This document shows, in pieces, positions 28,929 to 39,738 of a DNA stretch of 64,000 nt. The translations under genes were made by a program, and so were the position numbers. How positions within the stretch are numbered: the first letter of the stretch is position 1; every line of letters starts with the position of its first letter. This stretch comes from Hyphomicrobiales bacterium (lineage in GTDB: Bacteria > Pseudomonadota > Alphaproteobacteria > Rhizobiales > Rhizobiaceae), in assembly GCA_900469955.1 (NCBI GenBank), contig UBYX01000024.1:51062-115061 (forward strand), in the 5' to 3' direction. The notes under the pieces are model-generated. The model made no database searches, was not told where the DNA came from, and saw only the letters and a program-made list of their open reading frames with translations.

Positions 28929-30401
28929 TCAGCCTTCGTGCCAGGTGCGGTGATCCCGTTCGATCAACGCAATCGCCTGGCTCGGTCCCCAGGTGCCCGC
29001 AGTATAGCCCTGCACCTGCTGACCGGTCGCTTCCCAACCCTTCAGGATCGGATCGACCCAGCGCCATGCGGCTTCCACTTCGTCGCGTCGCATGAACAGG
29101 GTCTGGTTGGAGCGGATCGTATCCATCAGGAGCCGTTCATAGGCATCCGGATTGCGGACGGCGAATGCTTCCGCAAAGCTCATGTCGAGCGAAACTTCGC
29201 GAAGCCGCATTCCGCCGGGTCCTGGGTCCTTAATCATCAGCGATTGCTTTACGCCTTCGTCTGGCTGCAGGCGAATGATGAGCTGGTTCGCGGCAATTCG
29301 GCCCGCGGCATTGTCGAAGATATTGTGCGGGATCGGCTTGAAGGTGATGACGATCTCGGAGACACGGCTCGCGAGCCGCTTGCCGGTGCGTATATAGAAG
29401 GGAACGCCGGCCCAGCGCCAGTTGCCGATCTCGGCCTTGATGGCCACGAATGTCTCGGTGTTGGAGACACCGCCTTCCAGCTCGTCGAGATAGCCCTTGA
29501 CCGGGCCTCCGGCCGAAGCGCCGGCGCGATACTGGCCTCTAACGGTGAACTGCTCGACATTGGCTTCGGTGATCGGCTTCAGCGCCCGCAGCACCTTGAG
29601 TTTTTCATCGCGCACCGACTCCGAATTCATCGAGGAGGGGACTTCCATGGCGACAAGGCAGAGAAGCTGCAGGATGTGGTTCTGGACCATGTCGCGCAGC
29701 GCACCGGCGGTGTCGTAATAACCGGCGCGGCCTTCAAGCCCGACGGCCTCCGCAACCGTTATCTGTACGTGATCGATATGCTCGGCATTCCATAGCGGCT
29801 CGTAGAGCGCGTTGGCGAAGCGCAACGCCATCAGGTTCTGCACCGTCTCCTTGCCGAGATAGTGGTCGATGCGGAAGATCTGCTCTTCGCGGAAAACCTT
29901 GCCAATCGTATCGTTGAGTTCGAGCGCCGAGGCAAGATCGCGGCCGATCGGCTTTTCAACGACGATGCGGGTAGCCTTCGTGATCAGCTTGTGATCGCGG
30001 ATTTTTTCGGAAATTGCTCCGAAGATGCCGGGCGCAACGGCGAGATAGAAGATGCGTACGCGCTCTTTGCCGTCGTCGATGAGCTTCTTGAGTGTGTCCC
30101 AGCCCTGATCCGACTTCGCATCGATCGAGACGTAGTAGAGCCGCTCGCAGAATTTCTGGACCTCGGCCTCGTCGTATTCGCCCTTCTTCAGGTGTTCCTT
30201 CAGCGCGTCCTGAGCAAATTTCCGATAATCTTCGTGCGAAAGGGTGCTGCGGGAAGCGCCGATGATGCGGGTCGGTTCCGTAAACTGGCCTTCCACCTGC
30301 CGATGATAAAGGGCCGGCAGGAGCTTGCGCTCCGCAAGGTCGCCGGTTCCGCCGAACACGACACAATCAAAGGCTTCGACTGGGATGATCTGGCTGCTCA
30401 T
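28929..30401 (-). CDS. zwf: Glucose-6-phosphate 1-dehydrogenase Zwf
   Basis: This 490-residue enzyme has the nucleotide-binding VVFGGTGDLAERKLLPALYH near the N-terminus and the active-site motif RIDHYLGKETVQNLMALRFA. It oxidises glucose-6-phosphate to the lactone. I chose the ATG at 30401 (MSSQIIPVEAFDCVVFGG); the frame is open to 30434 but the extension does not look conserved. It leads the operon. A palindrome shared with the agl operon is 40 bases upstream. Confidence 0.95.
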   Translation of the reverse strand: MSSQIIPVEAFDCVVFGGTGDLAERKLLPALYHRQVEGQFTEPTRIIGASRSTLSHEDYRKFAQDALKEHLKKGEYDEAEVQKFCERLYYVSIDAKSDQGWDTLKKLIDDGKERVRIFYLAVAPGIFGAISEKIRDHKLITKATRIVVEKPIGRDLASALELNDTIGKVFREEQIFRIDHYLGKETVQNLMALRFANALYEPLWNAEHIDHVQITVAEAVGLEGRAGYYDTAGALRDMVQNHILQLLCLVAMEVPSSMNSESVRDEKLKVLRALKPITEANVEQFTVRGQYRAGASAGGPVKGYLDELEGGVSNTETFVAIKAEIGNWRWAGVPFYIRTGKRLASRVSEIVITFKPIPHNIFDNAAGRIAANQLIIRLQPDEGVKQSLMIKDPGPGGMRLREVSLDMSFAEAFAVRNPDAYERLLMDTIRSNQTLFMRRDEVEAAWRWVDPILKGWEATGQQVQGYTAGTWGPSQAIALIERDHRTWHEG

Positions 30402-30440
30402 CTCTGTTCTTTCGTCCTGGATGGTTGGGGGCATACTTAA

Positions 30441-30453
30441 TCTAATCGATTTA
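30441..30453. promoter_or_regulatory. Palindromic operator candidate upstream of zwf, shared with aglE
   Basis: The 13 bases TCTAATCGATTTA are identical to the element at 19154-19166. They sit 40 bases from the zwf start, in the promoter or leader of zwf-pgl-edd. The regulator is unknown; a LacI-type protein is the best guess because of the CG-centred palindrome. Confidence 0.55.
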
Positions 30454-30503
30454 AAAAGGCTAGCCCGAATTGATATTAAGGACCTCGTAGGGTCGCTGGC
30501 TTG

Positions 30504-31808
30504 TCAGAGCCTGTCTCGCAGCGCAAACCACGTTAGGGCCAGGAAAAGCAACGGCGTTCGCATGTGACGCCCGCCGGGGAAGGCGGGAACATCCAGTGCG
30601 GCAAGTTGATCCAGCTCGGTCGCTCTGCCGGAAATCATCTCTGCATAGAGCTTGCCACAATAGTTTGACAGCATGACGCCATGACCGGAATAACCGCCGA
30701 TCGAAGTGACACCGGGCATGACTTCGCGCACGAAGGGCTGGCGCGGCATGGTGATCCCCACATTGCCGCCCCAAGCGTGCGTAATCGCAACGTTTTTCAG
30801 GCTCGGATATGTCGCGACGATCTGCTGGCGGATGGCCTCCGCGGTATTTTTCGGATCGCGGGAGGAATAAACCTCGCGCCCGCCGAAGAGGAGACGGTTG
30901 TCGCGCGACTTGCGGAAATAGCGCACTACGAATCGCGAATCGGCCACGGCCTCACCGCCTGGGATGATCGTCGGAAAATCATCGAGCGGCTCGGTGGCGG
31001 CAATGAACGAGCCGATCGGCATGATATGCGCGGCGGTCGTGGGCTCCAGCTCTCCGATATAGGCATTTGTTGCGATCAGCACCCGATCGGCCGTCACCGT
31101 TCCGGACCATGTGTCTATCAGGATCTTGCCACCGCTCTGCCGGATGGCCGTCGCCTTTGTCATTTCGTGGATCTGGGCGCCGGCCTCCCTGGCGACACCC
31201 GCAAGACCGACCAGCAGCTTCAGCGGGTGAATATGGCCGGTGCCCATATCCCGCACGCCGCAGTAATAATCCCCGGTGCCGAGCCGTTCGGCAGTTTCTT
31301 TGCCGTCCATGAACGAGATATGGGGATAGCCGTAACGTTCCGCGGCAATCTCGGCATTCGCGCGATATTCCCTCTCGTGTCCCGACTTGTGAGCGACATT
31401 CATCTGTCCCGGCATGTAATCCATGTCGATGCCGTGAACATCGGCAAAATCGAGAAGATGGCGCTTGGCGTGCTCCGCCATATCGAAGAGCGCCTTCGAG
31501 CGTTCGTAGCCCAACTCCTTCTCGAGTTCCTCCGGCCACCAGCGCTGGCCGGTGCCCATCTGCCCGCCATTGCGTCCGGAAGCGCCGTCGCCGAGGCGAC
31601 ATGCTTCGATGAGGGCGGTGGAAATACCGCTCCTGGCGAGGTTGTAGGCGGCCTGAAGCCCGGTATAGCCGCCGCCGATGATCGCGACATCAACCGTCTT
31701 CGACCCATCGAGTGCCGGATAGGCCGGCCGTTCCCCAACGGTCGCCTGATACCAGGAAACACCCGGCGCGATCGGGCTCTGCCATTCATCCAAAACACGA
31801 GCCCTCAC
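30504..31808 (-). CDS. puuB: FAD-dependent oxidoreductase, gamma-glutamylputrescine oxidase type (PuuB/DadA family)
   Basis: This 434-residue flavoprotein has the dinucleotide-binding VDVAIIGGGYTGLQAAYNLA, the ATG-like RLGDGASGRNGGQMGTGQRW and a C-terminal IGGYSGHGVMLSNYCGKL. In the Puu pathway it oxidises gamma-glutamylputrescine. The start is GTG at 31808, which overlaps the puuA stop in GTGA; TTG 31793 is an alternative. Its pairing with a PuuA-like enzyme supports the assignment, but other amine substrates cannot be excluded. Confidence 0.85.
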   Translation of the reverse strand: MRARVLDEWQSPIAPGVSWYQATVGERPAYPALDGSKTVDVAIIGGGYTGLQAAYNLARSGISTALIEACRLGDGASGRNGGQMGTGQRWWPEELEKELGYERSKALFDMAEHAKRHLLDFADVHGIDMDYMPGQMNVAHKSGHEREYRANAEIAAERYGYPHISFMDGKETAERLGTGDYYCGVRDMGTGHIHPLKLLVGLAGVAREAGAQIHEMTKATAIRQSGGKILIDTWSGTVTADRVLIATNAYIGELEPTTAAHIMPIGSFIAATEPLDDFPTIIPGGEAVADSRFVVRYFRKSRDNRLLFGGREVYSSRDPKNTAEAIRQQIVATYPSLKNVAITHAWGGNVGITMPRQPFVREVMPGVTSIGGYSGHGVMLSNYCGKLYAEMISGRATELDQLAALDVPAFPGGRHMRTPLLFLALTWFALRDRL

Positions 31809-33244
31809 ACGTTGAGAAGCAGGAATTCCCGCTCCCACGGGCTGATGACCTGCATGAAGGTCTCGAATTCCCCGCGCTTGACGCCCGCATAGAGACCTAC
31901 GAATTCAGGGCTGAAGACTTGCGCGAGCGCCGGTTCGGATTCGAGCAGCGAAAGGGCTTCGAGCAGGCCGCGCGGCAGCTCGATCGAACCTTCGTTGGCG
32001 GTGTCCTCCGTTGGCGGCGCCGGTTCGATCTCGTTCATGATGCCGAGCAGGCCGCAGCCGAGCGACGCCGCGAGAGCGAGATAGGGATTGGCATCCGAAC
32101 TCGGCAGCCGGTTTTCGACACGGCGGGCAGCGGCATCGGACACCGGAACGCGGAAGGCGGTGGTTCGATTGTCGTAACCCCAGGCATTGTTGACCGGGGC
32201 AGACATATCAGGCGTCAGGCGGCGATAGGAATTCACATATGGCGCCATCATGACCAGCGCCTTGGGCACGTAAGTTTGCATGCCGCCAATGAAATGGAAG
32301 AACTCTCGCGAGGCCGAGCCGTCCGGGTTGGAGAAGACGTTCTTGCCGGTGTTGATGTCCACCACCGATTGGTGAATATGCATCGCCGAGCCTGCCTGGC
32401 CCTGCATCGGCTTGGCCATGAAAGTGGCGTAGATGCCATGCTTCAACGCCGCCTCGCGGATCGTTCGCTTGAACATGAAGACCTGGTCGGCGAGCTCGAT
32501 CGGATCGCCATGGCGCAGGTTGATCTCGAGCTGCGCCGGACCTTCCTCGTGAATGAGGGTGTCGATCTCCAGCCCCTGCTTTTCGGAGAAGTGGTAGATA
32601 TCGTCGATCAGCTCGTCGAATTCGTTGATGCCGGCGATCGAATAGCCCTGGCCGCCGAGGATCGAGCGCCCCGACCGGCCTTTCGGCGGGTGCAAGGGAT
32701 AGTCGGGATCGTCGTTCTTGGCGACGAGATAGAATTCGATTTCCGGTGCCACGACGGGTTTCCAGCCGCGTTCTCCGTAAAGCCCGACGATGTTCTTCAA
32801 CACGTTGCGCGGTGTATAGGCCACCGCTTTGCCGTTTGTATCGACGATGTCGCAGATCACCTGCGCAGTCGGGTCCGTCTCCCAGGGGACAACGGACAGG
32901 GTGGAAAGATCCGGCATCAGCTTGAGGTCGCTGTCCCGCGGCTCATAACGGAAAGTGCCGGTTTCCTCGGGATATTCACCTGAAATCGTGTGCCGGTAGA
33001 GAGCGGAAGGCAGGGCGAGCGAAGTGTTCGACGTAAATTTCGAAGACGGCATCATCTTGCCGCGCGGAACGCCGGCCAGATCGGGCGTGATGCATTCGAC
33101 ATCCTCGATCCCCCGCGCCCTCAGCCACGCGGTGGCCTCCCGCCAGTCCGCCACGCCTCGAAGGGAAGTAAGCGTCGGTTGGGCAGCGGCTGCTTTGAGC
33201 ACGGTGCCGGTTGCGGGGGCGGGATTGGCTTTTTTGCGCGGCAT
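31805..33244 (-). CDS. puuA: Glutamine synthetase-family gamma-glutamylputrescine synthetase
   Basis: This 479-residue protein has the GS beta-grasp and catalytic domains: VVAPEIEFYLVA (metal-binding glutamates), then GPAQLEINLRHGDPI and FMAKPMQGQAGSAMHIHQSV, and the late DNRTTAFRVP motif. No adenylylation-site tyrosine loop like that of GlnA was seen. It ligates glutamate to putrescine or a related amine. It is upstream of puuB with a 4-base overlap and is divergent from the BaiN-like gene. Confidence 0.87.
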   Translation of the reverse strand: MPRKKANPAPATGTVLKAAAAQPTLTSLRGVADWREATAWLRARGIEDVECITPDLAGVPRGKMMPSSKFTSNTSLALPSALYRHTISGEYPEETGTFRYEPRDSDLKLMPDLSTLSVVPWETDPTAQVICDIVDTNGKAVAYTPRNVLKNIVGLYGERGWKPVVAPEIEFYLVAKNDDPDYPLHPPKGRSGRSILGGQGYSIAGINEFDELIDDIYHFSEKQGLEIDTLIHEEGPAQLEINLRHGDPIELADQVFMFKRTIREAALKHGIYATFMAKPMQGQAGSAMHIHQSVVDINTGKNVFSNPDGSASREFFHFIGGMQTYVPKALVMMAPYVNSYRRLTPDMSAPVNNAWGYDNRTTAFRVPVSDAAARRVENRLPSSDANPYLALAASLGCGLLGIMNEIEPAPPTEDTANEGSIELPRGLLEALSLLESEPALAQVFSPEFVGLYAGVKRGEFETFMQVISPWEREFLLLNV

Positions 33245-33353
33245 GACACACCGGAGTGAGGTTGATCGGAGTTCCCATCATAACTACGGATTGGCGCTTG
33301 GCGAGGGGGCCTCATTGACTTTGAGGCGAGGATAGCGAAGAGCCAACGGGGAA

Positions 33354-34553
33354 ATGATGGAGCGCCGGGTGACGCGGAAATTCGACGTGGTGGTTTTGGG
33401 CGCAGGCGCCGCGGGAATGATGTGCGCGATCCGAGCCGGCGCGCGCGGGCGTTCGGTGCTGCTGCTCGACCACGCGAAGGCACCGGGGGAGAAGATACGC
33501 ATCTCCGGTGGTGGACGATGCAATTTCACCAACATCCATGCCGGCGCCAGGAATTACCTGTCCTCCAATCCGCATTTCGCGAAGTCCGCGCTCGCCCGCT
33601 ACACGCCGCGCGATTTCCTGGATATGGTGGAGGCGCACAAGATCGCCTGGCACGAGAAGACGCTCGGGCAGCTTTTCTGCGACGAAAGCGCCAAGGACAT
33701 CATCCGCATGCTGCTCGTCGAAATGAAAGCGGCGGGGGTGATCCTTGAGCTGCAGAAGCAGGTCACGTCGGTCGAAAAGGCTCTTGATGGGTTTCGCATC
33801 GCGACTTCCGAAGGCCCGGTGGAAGCTGCGGCGCTCGTCATCGCCACGGGTGGCAAATCGATCCCCAAGATGGGGGCGACCGGCTTTGCCTACGAGATTG
33901 CCAAACAGTTCGGCCTGAAGATCACCGAACCGCGTCCGGCGCTCGTGCCGCTGACGCTCGATCCGAATCTGTTGGAGAGACTGTCGCCCCTATCGGGAGT
34001 CTCGGTTGCGGCGGAGGTGCGGCACGGCAAGACGGCCTTCAGGGAAGCTTTGCTGTTCACTCACCGCGGCTTGAGTGGTCCGTCCGTCCTGCAGATATCC
34101 TCCTACTGGCGAGAGGGTGACGACATCACTCTGGTGATCGAGCCTGATCTGGATATTGCGTCAATGCTCAAGAGCGCTCGCAAGGTCAACGGTCGGCAGG
34201 CGGCGCAGACGGTGCTTGCGGAGGCATTGCCCAAGCGGCTGGCGCAATTTTTCGTCGAGACGAGAGGTGTAACGGGACATCTTGCCGATCTTTCCGACAA
34301 GGTGATTGACGGACTTGCGTCCGCCATTCAGAGCTGGGCTATCCGACCGGCCGGATCGGAGGGTTACAGAACGGCAGAGGTGACACTCGGCGGCGTCGAT
34401 ACATCGGTACTGGATTCCAGAACCATGGAGGCGAAGGCGGTGCCCGGGCTCTATTTCATCGGCGAGTGCGTGGACGTGACGGGTTGGCTCGGCGGTTACA
34501 ATTTCCAATGGGCGTGGGCTTCTGGCCATGTTTGTGGGGAAGCATTGTCATAG
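33354..34553 (+). CDS. NAD(P)/FAD-dependent oxidoreductase, BaiN/HI0933 family
   Basis: This 399-residue cytoplasmic flavoprotein has FDVVVLGAGAAGMMCAIRAG, the family motif KIRISGGGRCNFTN, and a C-terminal YFIGECVDVTGWLGGYNFQW. The family is widespread, but its physiological substrate is mostly unknown. Two ATG codons lie at 33354 and 33357; the second is better spaced from CGGGGA. It is not in an operon and is divergent from puuA. Confidence 0.9.
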   Translation: MMERRVTRKFDVVVLGAGAAGMMCAIRAGARGRSVLLLDHAKAPGEKIRISGGGRCNFTNIHAGARNYLSSNPHFAKSALARYTPRDFLDMVEAHKIAWHEKTLGQLFCDESAKDIIRMLLVEMKAAGVILELQKQVTSVEKALDGFRIATSEGPVEAAALVIATGGKSIPKMGATGFAYEIAKQFGLKITEPRPALVPLTLDPNLLERLSPLSGVSVAAEVRHGKTAFREALLFTHRGLSGPSVLQISSYWREGDDITLVIEPDLDIASMLKSARKVNGRQAAQTVLAEALPKRLAQFFVETRGVTGHLADLSDKVIDGLASAIQSWAIRPAGSEGYRTAEVTLGGVDTSVLDSRTMEAKAVPGLYFIGECVDVTGWLGGYNFQWAWASGHVCGEALS

Positions 34554-34691
34554 TGCTTGATTCAGTAGTTGTTAATATGCGTCCCCCATCCTGCCTTAAT
34601 GCCAGCAAACTCCTGTGGTTAAGAGCTGGTATACGCAGCCTGTCGGTCGCGGCAGGACGTCGAGAGCAACAGTTTTTGGGGTTCAGGATTC

Positions 34692-34829
34692 ATGCAGAAA
34701 ACCCGCCGTGCCCGCGCAATTGCAATCGCACTGGTCAAGGACGACGCCAAGCAGAAGCGGTTGCGGCTTCTGGCGATCTCGGTCTGCGCTGTGGCAGCCC
34801 TTCTCTCGCTACCGGCATTTTTTCATTAA
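34692..34829 (+). CDS. Small predicted membrane protein (45 residues)
   Basis: The translation has a basic N-terminal half (MQKTRRARAIAIALVKDD, then KQKRLRLL) and one hydrophobic helix (AISVCAVAALLSLPAFFH). An AGGA is 3 bases before the ATG, a short spacing that lowers confidence. The gene is alone between the BaiN-like gene and the chemoreceptor. It is too short for assignment; composition and frame suggest it may be real. Confidence 0.45.
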   Translation: MQKTRRARAIAIALVKDDAKQKRLRLLAISVCAVAALLSLPAFFH

Positions 34830-34990
34830 TCGCTCGCATTCACTGTAGGAAACCGGGTGGCGGCAGCCGCTAGGCGCTGCATGAACCCAACTGGATTAGC
34901 GATGGATCTGGAATCCCGTCGGTTCAGTAAAATTTTACAGGTTCCTAATAATAATCCGACTGTCTAGGTCCCACAGGGAAGGCTTGGTTC
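34830..34990. other. Region before the chemoreceptor gene
   Basis: Together with the small open frame at 34692-34829, this belongs to a 437-base stretch without a large gene. The part nearest the chemoreceptor is AT-rich around 34927-34955 (GTAAAATTTTACAGG, a short palindrome TAAAATTTTA) and probably holds its promoter. No RNA gene or terminator was seen. Confidence 0.35.
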
Positions 34991-36832
34991 GTGTCGAGAT
35001 TGTTTCCATCGTCCGTCGTGTCGCGGATTGCATTTTTCTGTCTGTTTATGATCTTCGTCGCGGTAGCGGCCGTTGGCGGTCTCGCCTACGTCCATCTGCG
35101 CGGGGACATCATGGAAACGGCGATGACCGATGCCCGCAAGGCGGTTCGGACCATGAGCCTGCTCTATGAACTTGAATTGCCCGGCGCCAAGAGCGAGCTC
35201 CGGGATGGTCTCGTCTCACGCGTGCTCCAGGGCGAGGGAGCCTTGAGCGATCACGACCTGGTCGATCGCACGGCCGGCGCCATCGGCGGCGTTGCAACCC
35301 TCTTCGAAAAGCGCGGCAGTGACTATGTTCGTGTCTCGACCAACGTGAAAACGGAGAAGGGCGAACGCGCCATCGGTACGAAACTTGCCGCCGAGCACCC
35401 GGCGCAACCGTTCCTTGCGCGCGGAGAAGCCTATTTCGGCCCCGCTGTCTTGTTCGGCCGGGATTTCATGACCGGCTATTTTCCGATCACCAACGCCTCC
35501 AACGCTGTTACCGGCCTCCTGTTCATCGGCATCCCGATGGAGGTCTATTTCGATCATATCGCCTCCTCGGCTCACGTTATCGTCGGCAGCTCCATTGCCG
35601 CGCTCGTATTGGTCGGGTTTGTGAGTTTTTTTGCTCTGAAGAGCTTGCTCCGCCCGCTCGGAGTGCTGACGAGCACAGTGCGGACGCTCTCCGGCGGAAA
35701 CGACGCTGTCGAGATCCCCTATGCCGAGCGCCGCAACGAGTTCGGAAACATTGCCCGCGCCCTAGAGGTGTTCCGCGATGCTGCCCGGGAAAAGCGGCTG
35801 ATCGAGAACCGAAGCGTCGAGGAGCGCACCGAAGCGGAGGCTGAACGTCGACGGAACGACGCGGAAAAGCAGCATGTCGATCAGCAGATCGATCTTGCGG
35901 TCAGCGAGCTGGCCGCGGCTCTATCTCGTTTGGCACAGGGCGATCTTTCGACCACCATCGAGACGGCTTTCTCGGGCAGGCTCGAACAGCTTCGGAACGA
36001 CTTCAACGGCTCTATCGTCCGGTTGCGCGACACCCTTTCCGACATTCGCGAAAGCACGCTCTCCATCCAGAAGAGCAGCGCCGGTCTCAGCCATTCGTCG
36101 ATGGAACTCTCGCGCCGAACCGAAACCCAGGCGGCCTCGCTGGAAGAGACCGCCGCCGCTGTGGACGAGATCACCGTAACCGTGCGGTCTTCCGCCGAGC
36201 GTGCCCGCGAAGCCAATCACGCCGTTTCGGAGACCAAGAAGAGCGCCGACAGCTCCGGAACCGTGGTCAGCAACGCGGTTGCCGCCATGGGACGTATCGA
36301 GGAGGCATCGCGAAAGATCGAACAGATCATCGAGGTGATCGACGACATCGCCTTCCAGACCAACCTCCTGGCGCTGAATGCCGGGATCGAGGCAGCGCGC
36401 GCAGGGGAGGCCGGCAAGGGCTTTGCTGTCGTGGCTCAGGAGGTTCGCGAACTTGCGCAACGCTCCGCTGGAGCGGCGAACGAGATCAAGGATTTGATCA
36501 CGCAGTCGAGCCAGCAAGTAAGCTCCGGCGCCGGTCTGGTACAGCAGGCGGGCGCGGTGCTTGCGGCGATCAGCCAGCAGATCACCGGCGTCAGCCAGCA
36601 TGTCGACATGATCGCGACCGCCAGCCAGGACCAGTCGGCAGCGCTTCAGGACATCAACAACTCCGTCAACCGTATGGACCAGATGACCCAGCAGAATGGT
36701 GCGATGGTCGGTGAAACCACGGAGGCGAGCCGACGTCTTGCCGAAGAGGCTGACGCCCTGCTCCAACTTGTTCAGCAGTTCCGCATCGACGGCGTAAAGC
36801 ATTCGCGCCCGCAGGCTTCCCGGGCGGCTTGA
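34991..36832 (+). CDS. Methyl-accepting chemotaxis protein
   Basis: This 613-residue chemoreceptor has an N-terminal helix ([20 protein letters not shown]), a periplasmic domain of about 150 residues resembling a single Cache module, a second helix ([20 protein letters not shown]), a HAMP domain, and the cytoplasmic hairpin tip [20 protein letters not shown]. Its ligand is unknown. The C-terminus (SRPQASRAA) lacks a CheR-docking pentapeptide. The start is GTG at 34991 with GGAAGG upstream. A terminator follows. Confidence 0.93.
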   Translation: MSRLFPSSVVSRIAFFCLFMIFVAVAAVGGLAYVHLRGDIMETAMTDARKAVRTMSLLYELELPGAKSELRDGLVSRVLQGEGALSDHDLVDRTAGAIGGVATLFEKRGSDYVRVSTNVKTEKGERAIGTKLAAEHPAQPFLARGEAYFGPAVLFGRDFMTGYFPITNASNAVTGLLFIGIPMEVYFDHIASSAHVIVGSSIAALVLVGFVSFFALKSLLRPLGVLTSTVRTLSGGNDAVEIPYAERRNEFGNIARALEVFRDAAREKRLIENRSVEERTEAEAERRRNDAEKQHVDQQIDLAVSELAAALSRLAQGDLSTTIETAFSGRLEQLRNDFNGSIVRLRDTLSDIRESTLSIQKSSAGLSHSSMELSRRTETQAASLEETAAAVDEITVTVRSSAERAREANHAVSETKKSADSSGTVVSNAVAAMGRIEEASRKIEQIIEVIDDIAFQTNLLALNAGIEAARAGEAGKGFAVVAQEVRELAQRSAGAANEIKDLITQSSQQVSSGAGLVQQAGAVLAAISQQITGVSQHVDMIATASQDQSAALQDINNSVNRMDQMTQQNGAMVGETTEASRRLAEEADALLQLVQQFRIDGVKHSRPQASRAA

Positions 36833-37038
36833 CGATTTCTGTCGGAAATCTGTGGGGCGGCAGCGATGCCGCCCTTCTTTGTTTCCCGCTTGCCCACGAG
36901 TTGCAGGATCCTCTCAAGCCACCGGGGAACCGGCGAGCCGAAGCGCTCATAATAGGCCTCCTCTGCCCGCCGGCTGCTACGCTTCTCGGCGGGGTAGATA
37001 GGGCGGGAAAGGATGAGGGCGACGACATTCTCATACAT
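36772..37038 (-). CDS. Small conserved-looking protein on the minus strand (88 residues)
   Basis: The protein begins [20 protein letters not shown] and has a region [20 protein letters not shown] that looks protein-like. A good ribosome site AAGGAG lies 9 bases before the ATG. However, the 3' third runs antisense through the chemoreceptor terminator and its last codons, and the residues from about 54 on look less natural. The N-terminal part may be a real gene; the exact end is uncertain. No function is suggested. Confidence 0.42.
   Translation of the reverse strand: MYENVVALILSRPIYPAEKRSSRRAEEAYYERFGSPVPRWLERILQLVGKRETKKGGIAAAPQISDRNRQAAREACGRECFTPSMRNC
36855..36880 (+). terminator. Terminator of the chemoreceptor gene
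   Basis: An 8-base-pair stem, GGGCGGCA and TGCCGCCC, with loop GCGA is followed by TTCTTTG. It is 22 bases after the chemoreceptor stop. Confidence 0.75.
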
Positions 37039-37128
37039 CTGGAATTTCTCCTTCTGGAAAGCCGTCTCCTTCTCTAAGCATAAAAAAATGCTTCTTGTAG
37101 CGCAAAAAACCGCCTACATTTTTCACTG

Positions 37129-37992
37129 ATGAAAAACATCGCTTGGGACGCTTACGAACTTTTTATGCAGGTCGCCCGCCATGGAGGGCTGTCTGGGGCG
37201 TCGGCCGTCAGCGGCCTCAGTCCGGCAACCCTCGGCCGTCGCATGCTGGATCTGGAGGAGGCGGTCGGGCGGCCACTCTTCGTTCGTAGCCGTACCGGCT
37301 ATCGTCTGACACCCGATGGATCGACCTTGTTTTCCCAGCTCATGGAAATGGAGGGGACGATCCGGCGGATCGAGAACTGGAAGCGCGAGGGCGTTACGTC
37401 CCCTCTCGTCCGTGTCGCCTGCGGCACTTGGCTTGCCTGGATGTTTACCCGCAACCTGTCTCTCATCCGCACCGAGCAGGACAACTTTCGCCTCGACTTT
37501 TATGTGGCGGAACGCCGCGCAAGCCTCGCGCACCGGGAAAGTGATATCGGCATTCGTGCTTTCGAGCCGCAGGAACCGAACCTGGCGGCGACCAAACTTG
37601 GCGACGTCGCCTATGCTGCCTATCGTGCCCGAAGCGCGCACCCCTCCATGGTGGACCGATGGCTGGCTGTTTCGGAGGAGGATGCCATTTCCGCCTACCT
37701 GCGCTGGCCTCACGAAAAGCGGGCCGATCAGATCGTGGTCACGGTGAACCGTCCGCGCTCGCTGCGCGACCTCGCCCTTGCGGGTGCCGGCACCGCAGTT
37801 CTTCCCTGCTTCGTTGGCGATCAGGACATGCGTCTTGAACGCGTGGGAGACGAGATCGCGACCCTGCGCCACACGCAGTGGGTGGTTATGAACAACGACG
37901 ATCGCCACCGCCGGGAAATTCGGACGGTGGTCGATCGCATGGTCAGGTTCGTCAAAGGCAGTGCGGATCTCTTTGCCGGAAAGCGTTCCTAA
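37129..37992 (+). CDS. LysR-family transcriptional regulator
   Basis: This 287-residue protein has an N-terminal winged helix-turn-helix (LFMQVARHGGLSGASAVSGL, ATLGRRMLDLEEAVGRPLFV) and a LysR substrate-binding domain. No ribosome site is obvious before the ATG. It converges on the small aceA-downstream gene with no space between the two stop codons. Its target is not clear; the divergent small minus-strand gene at 36772-37038 is the nearest candidate. Confidence 0.87.
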   Translation: MKNIAWDAYELFMQVARHGGLSGASAVSGLSPATLGRRMLDLEEAVGRPLFVRSRTGYRLTPDGSTLFSQLMEMEGTIRRIENWKREGVTSPLVRVACGTWLAWMFTRNLSLIRTEQDNFRLDFYVAERRASLAHRESDIGIRAFEPQEPNLAATKLGDVAYAAYRARSAHPSMVDRWLAVSEEDAISAYLRWPHEKRADQIVVTVNRPRSLRDLALAGAGTAVLPCFVGDQDMRLERVGDEIATLRHTQWVVMNNDDRHRREIRTVVDRMVRFVKGSADLFAGKRS

Positions 37993-38244
37993 TCACTGAA
38001 CGCGGTTCGTTACGACGACGGGGATCATCAGGTCTCCCCAATGGCCGTCACCGCCATGGTGCCGGGCGGAACGGACCAGTTCAACCGAAACGCCGGCTTC
38101 GACCGCCTTCATGATGGCGTGGTTCAGGCGATGGAGGTCGTTGGCGAGCGTGCGGATCGCGGCCTGCTGTTCGGGTGTCATGGAGGAGGACTGTTCCTCC
38201 GCGCGTTCCTTGACATGGGTTTTGACGGGGCTCTCGATATTCAT
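37993..38244 (-). CDS. Small protein co-transcribed with aceA (83 residues)
   Basis: The protein begins MNIESPVKTHVKERAEEQSS and has a helical centre (LANDLHRLNHAIMKAVEAGV) and an HHGGDGHWGD stretch rich in histidine. GAGGAG precedes the ATG. It starts 71 bases after the aceA stop with a hairpin between, on the same strand, so it is probably made from the aceA transcript. No domain was recognised. The histidine cluster could bind a metal, which is only a guess. Confidence 0.7.
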   Translation of the reverse strand: MNIESPVKTHVKERAEEQSSSMTPEQQAAIRTLANDLHRLNHAIMKAVEAGVSVELVRSARHHGGDGHWGDLMIPVVVTNRVQ

Positions 38245-38284
38245 GGCATTTCTCCTCTTTTTCTGGGTCGGGATTTTTGAAGAT

Positions 38285-38308
38285 CCCTGCCCTCCGGGAA
38301 GGGCAGGG
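38285..38308 (-). terminator. Hairpin between aceA and the small downstream gene
   Basis: A 9-base-pair perfect stem, CCCTGCCCT and AGGGCAGGG, with a 6-base loop lies in the 71-base gap. No T-run follows on the minus strand, so read-through is likely. It may stabilise the aceA mRNA 3' end or give unequal expression of the two genes. Confidence 0.5.
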
Positions 38309-38315
38309 GGTGTCG

Positions 38316-39605
<1,290 letters not shown>

Positions 39606-39738
39606 TGCTAATTCTCCCATACAAAGTAACCACTGCGCTCAACCGCAATCTGGTGTGACTAGATTTACAGAGAAGAATGTTGCACTGCCAGAAAAGAAGC
39701 AAAAGCTGCAGTTGGAAAAGGGTTATAATGTATTGCCT

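Noticed and set aside
28332..29795. 487-codon plus-strand frame across pgl and zwf
   Set aside because: It crosses two well supported minus-strand genes and their gap; its sequence is typical of an antisense frame.
31712..32983. 423-codon plus-strand frame opposite puuA
   Set aside because: It is a shadow of the glutamine synthetase-family gene, with no start signal of its own.
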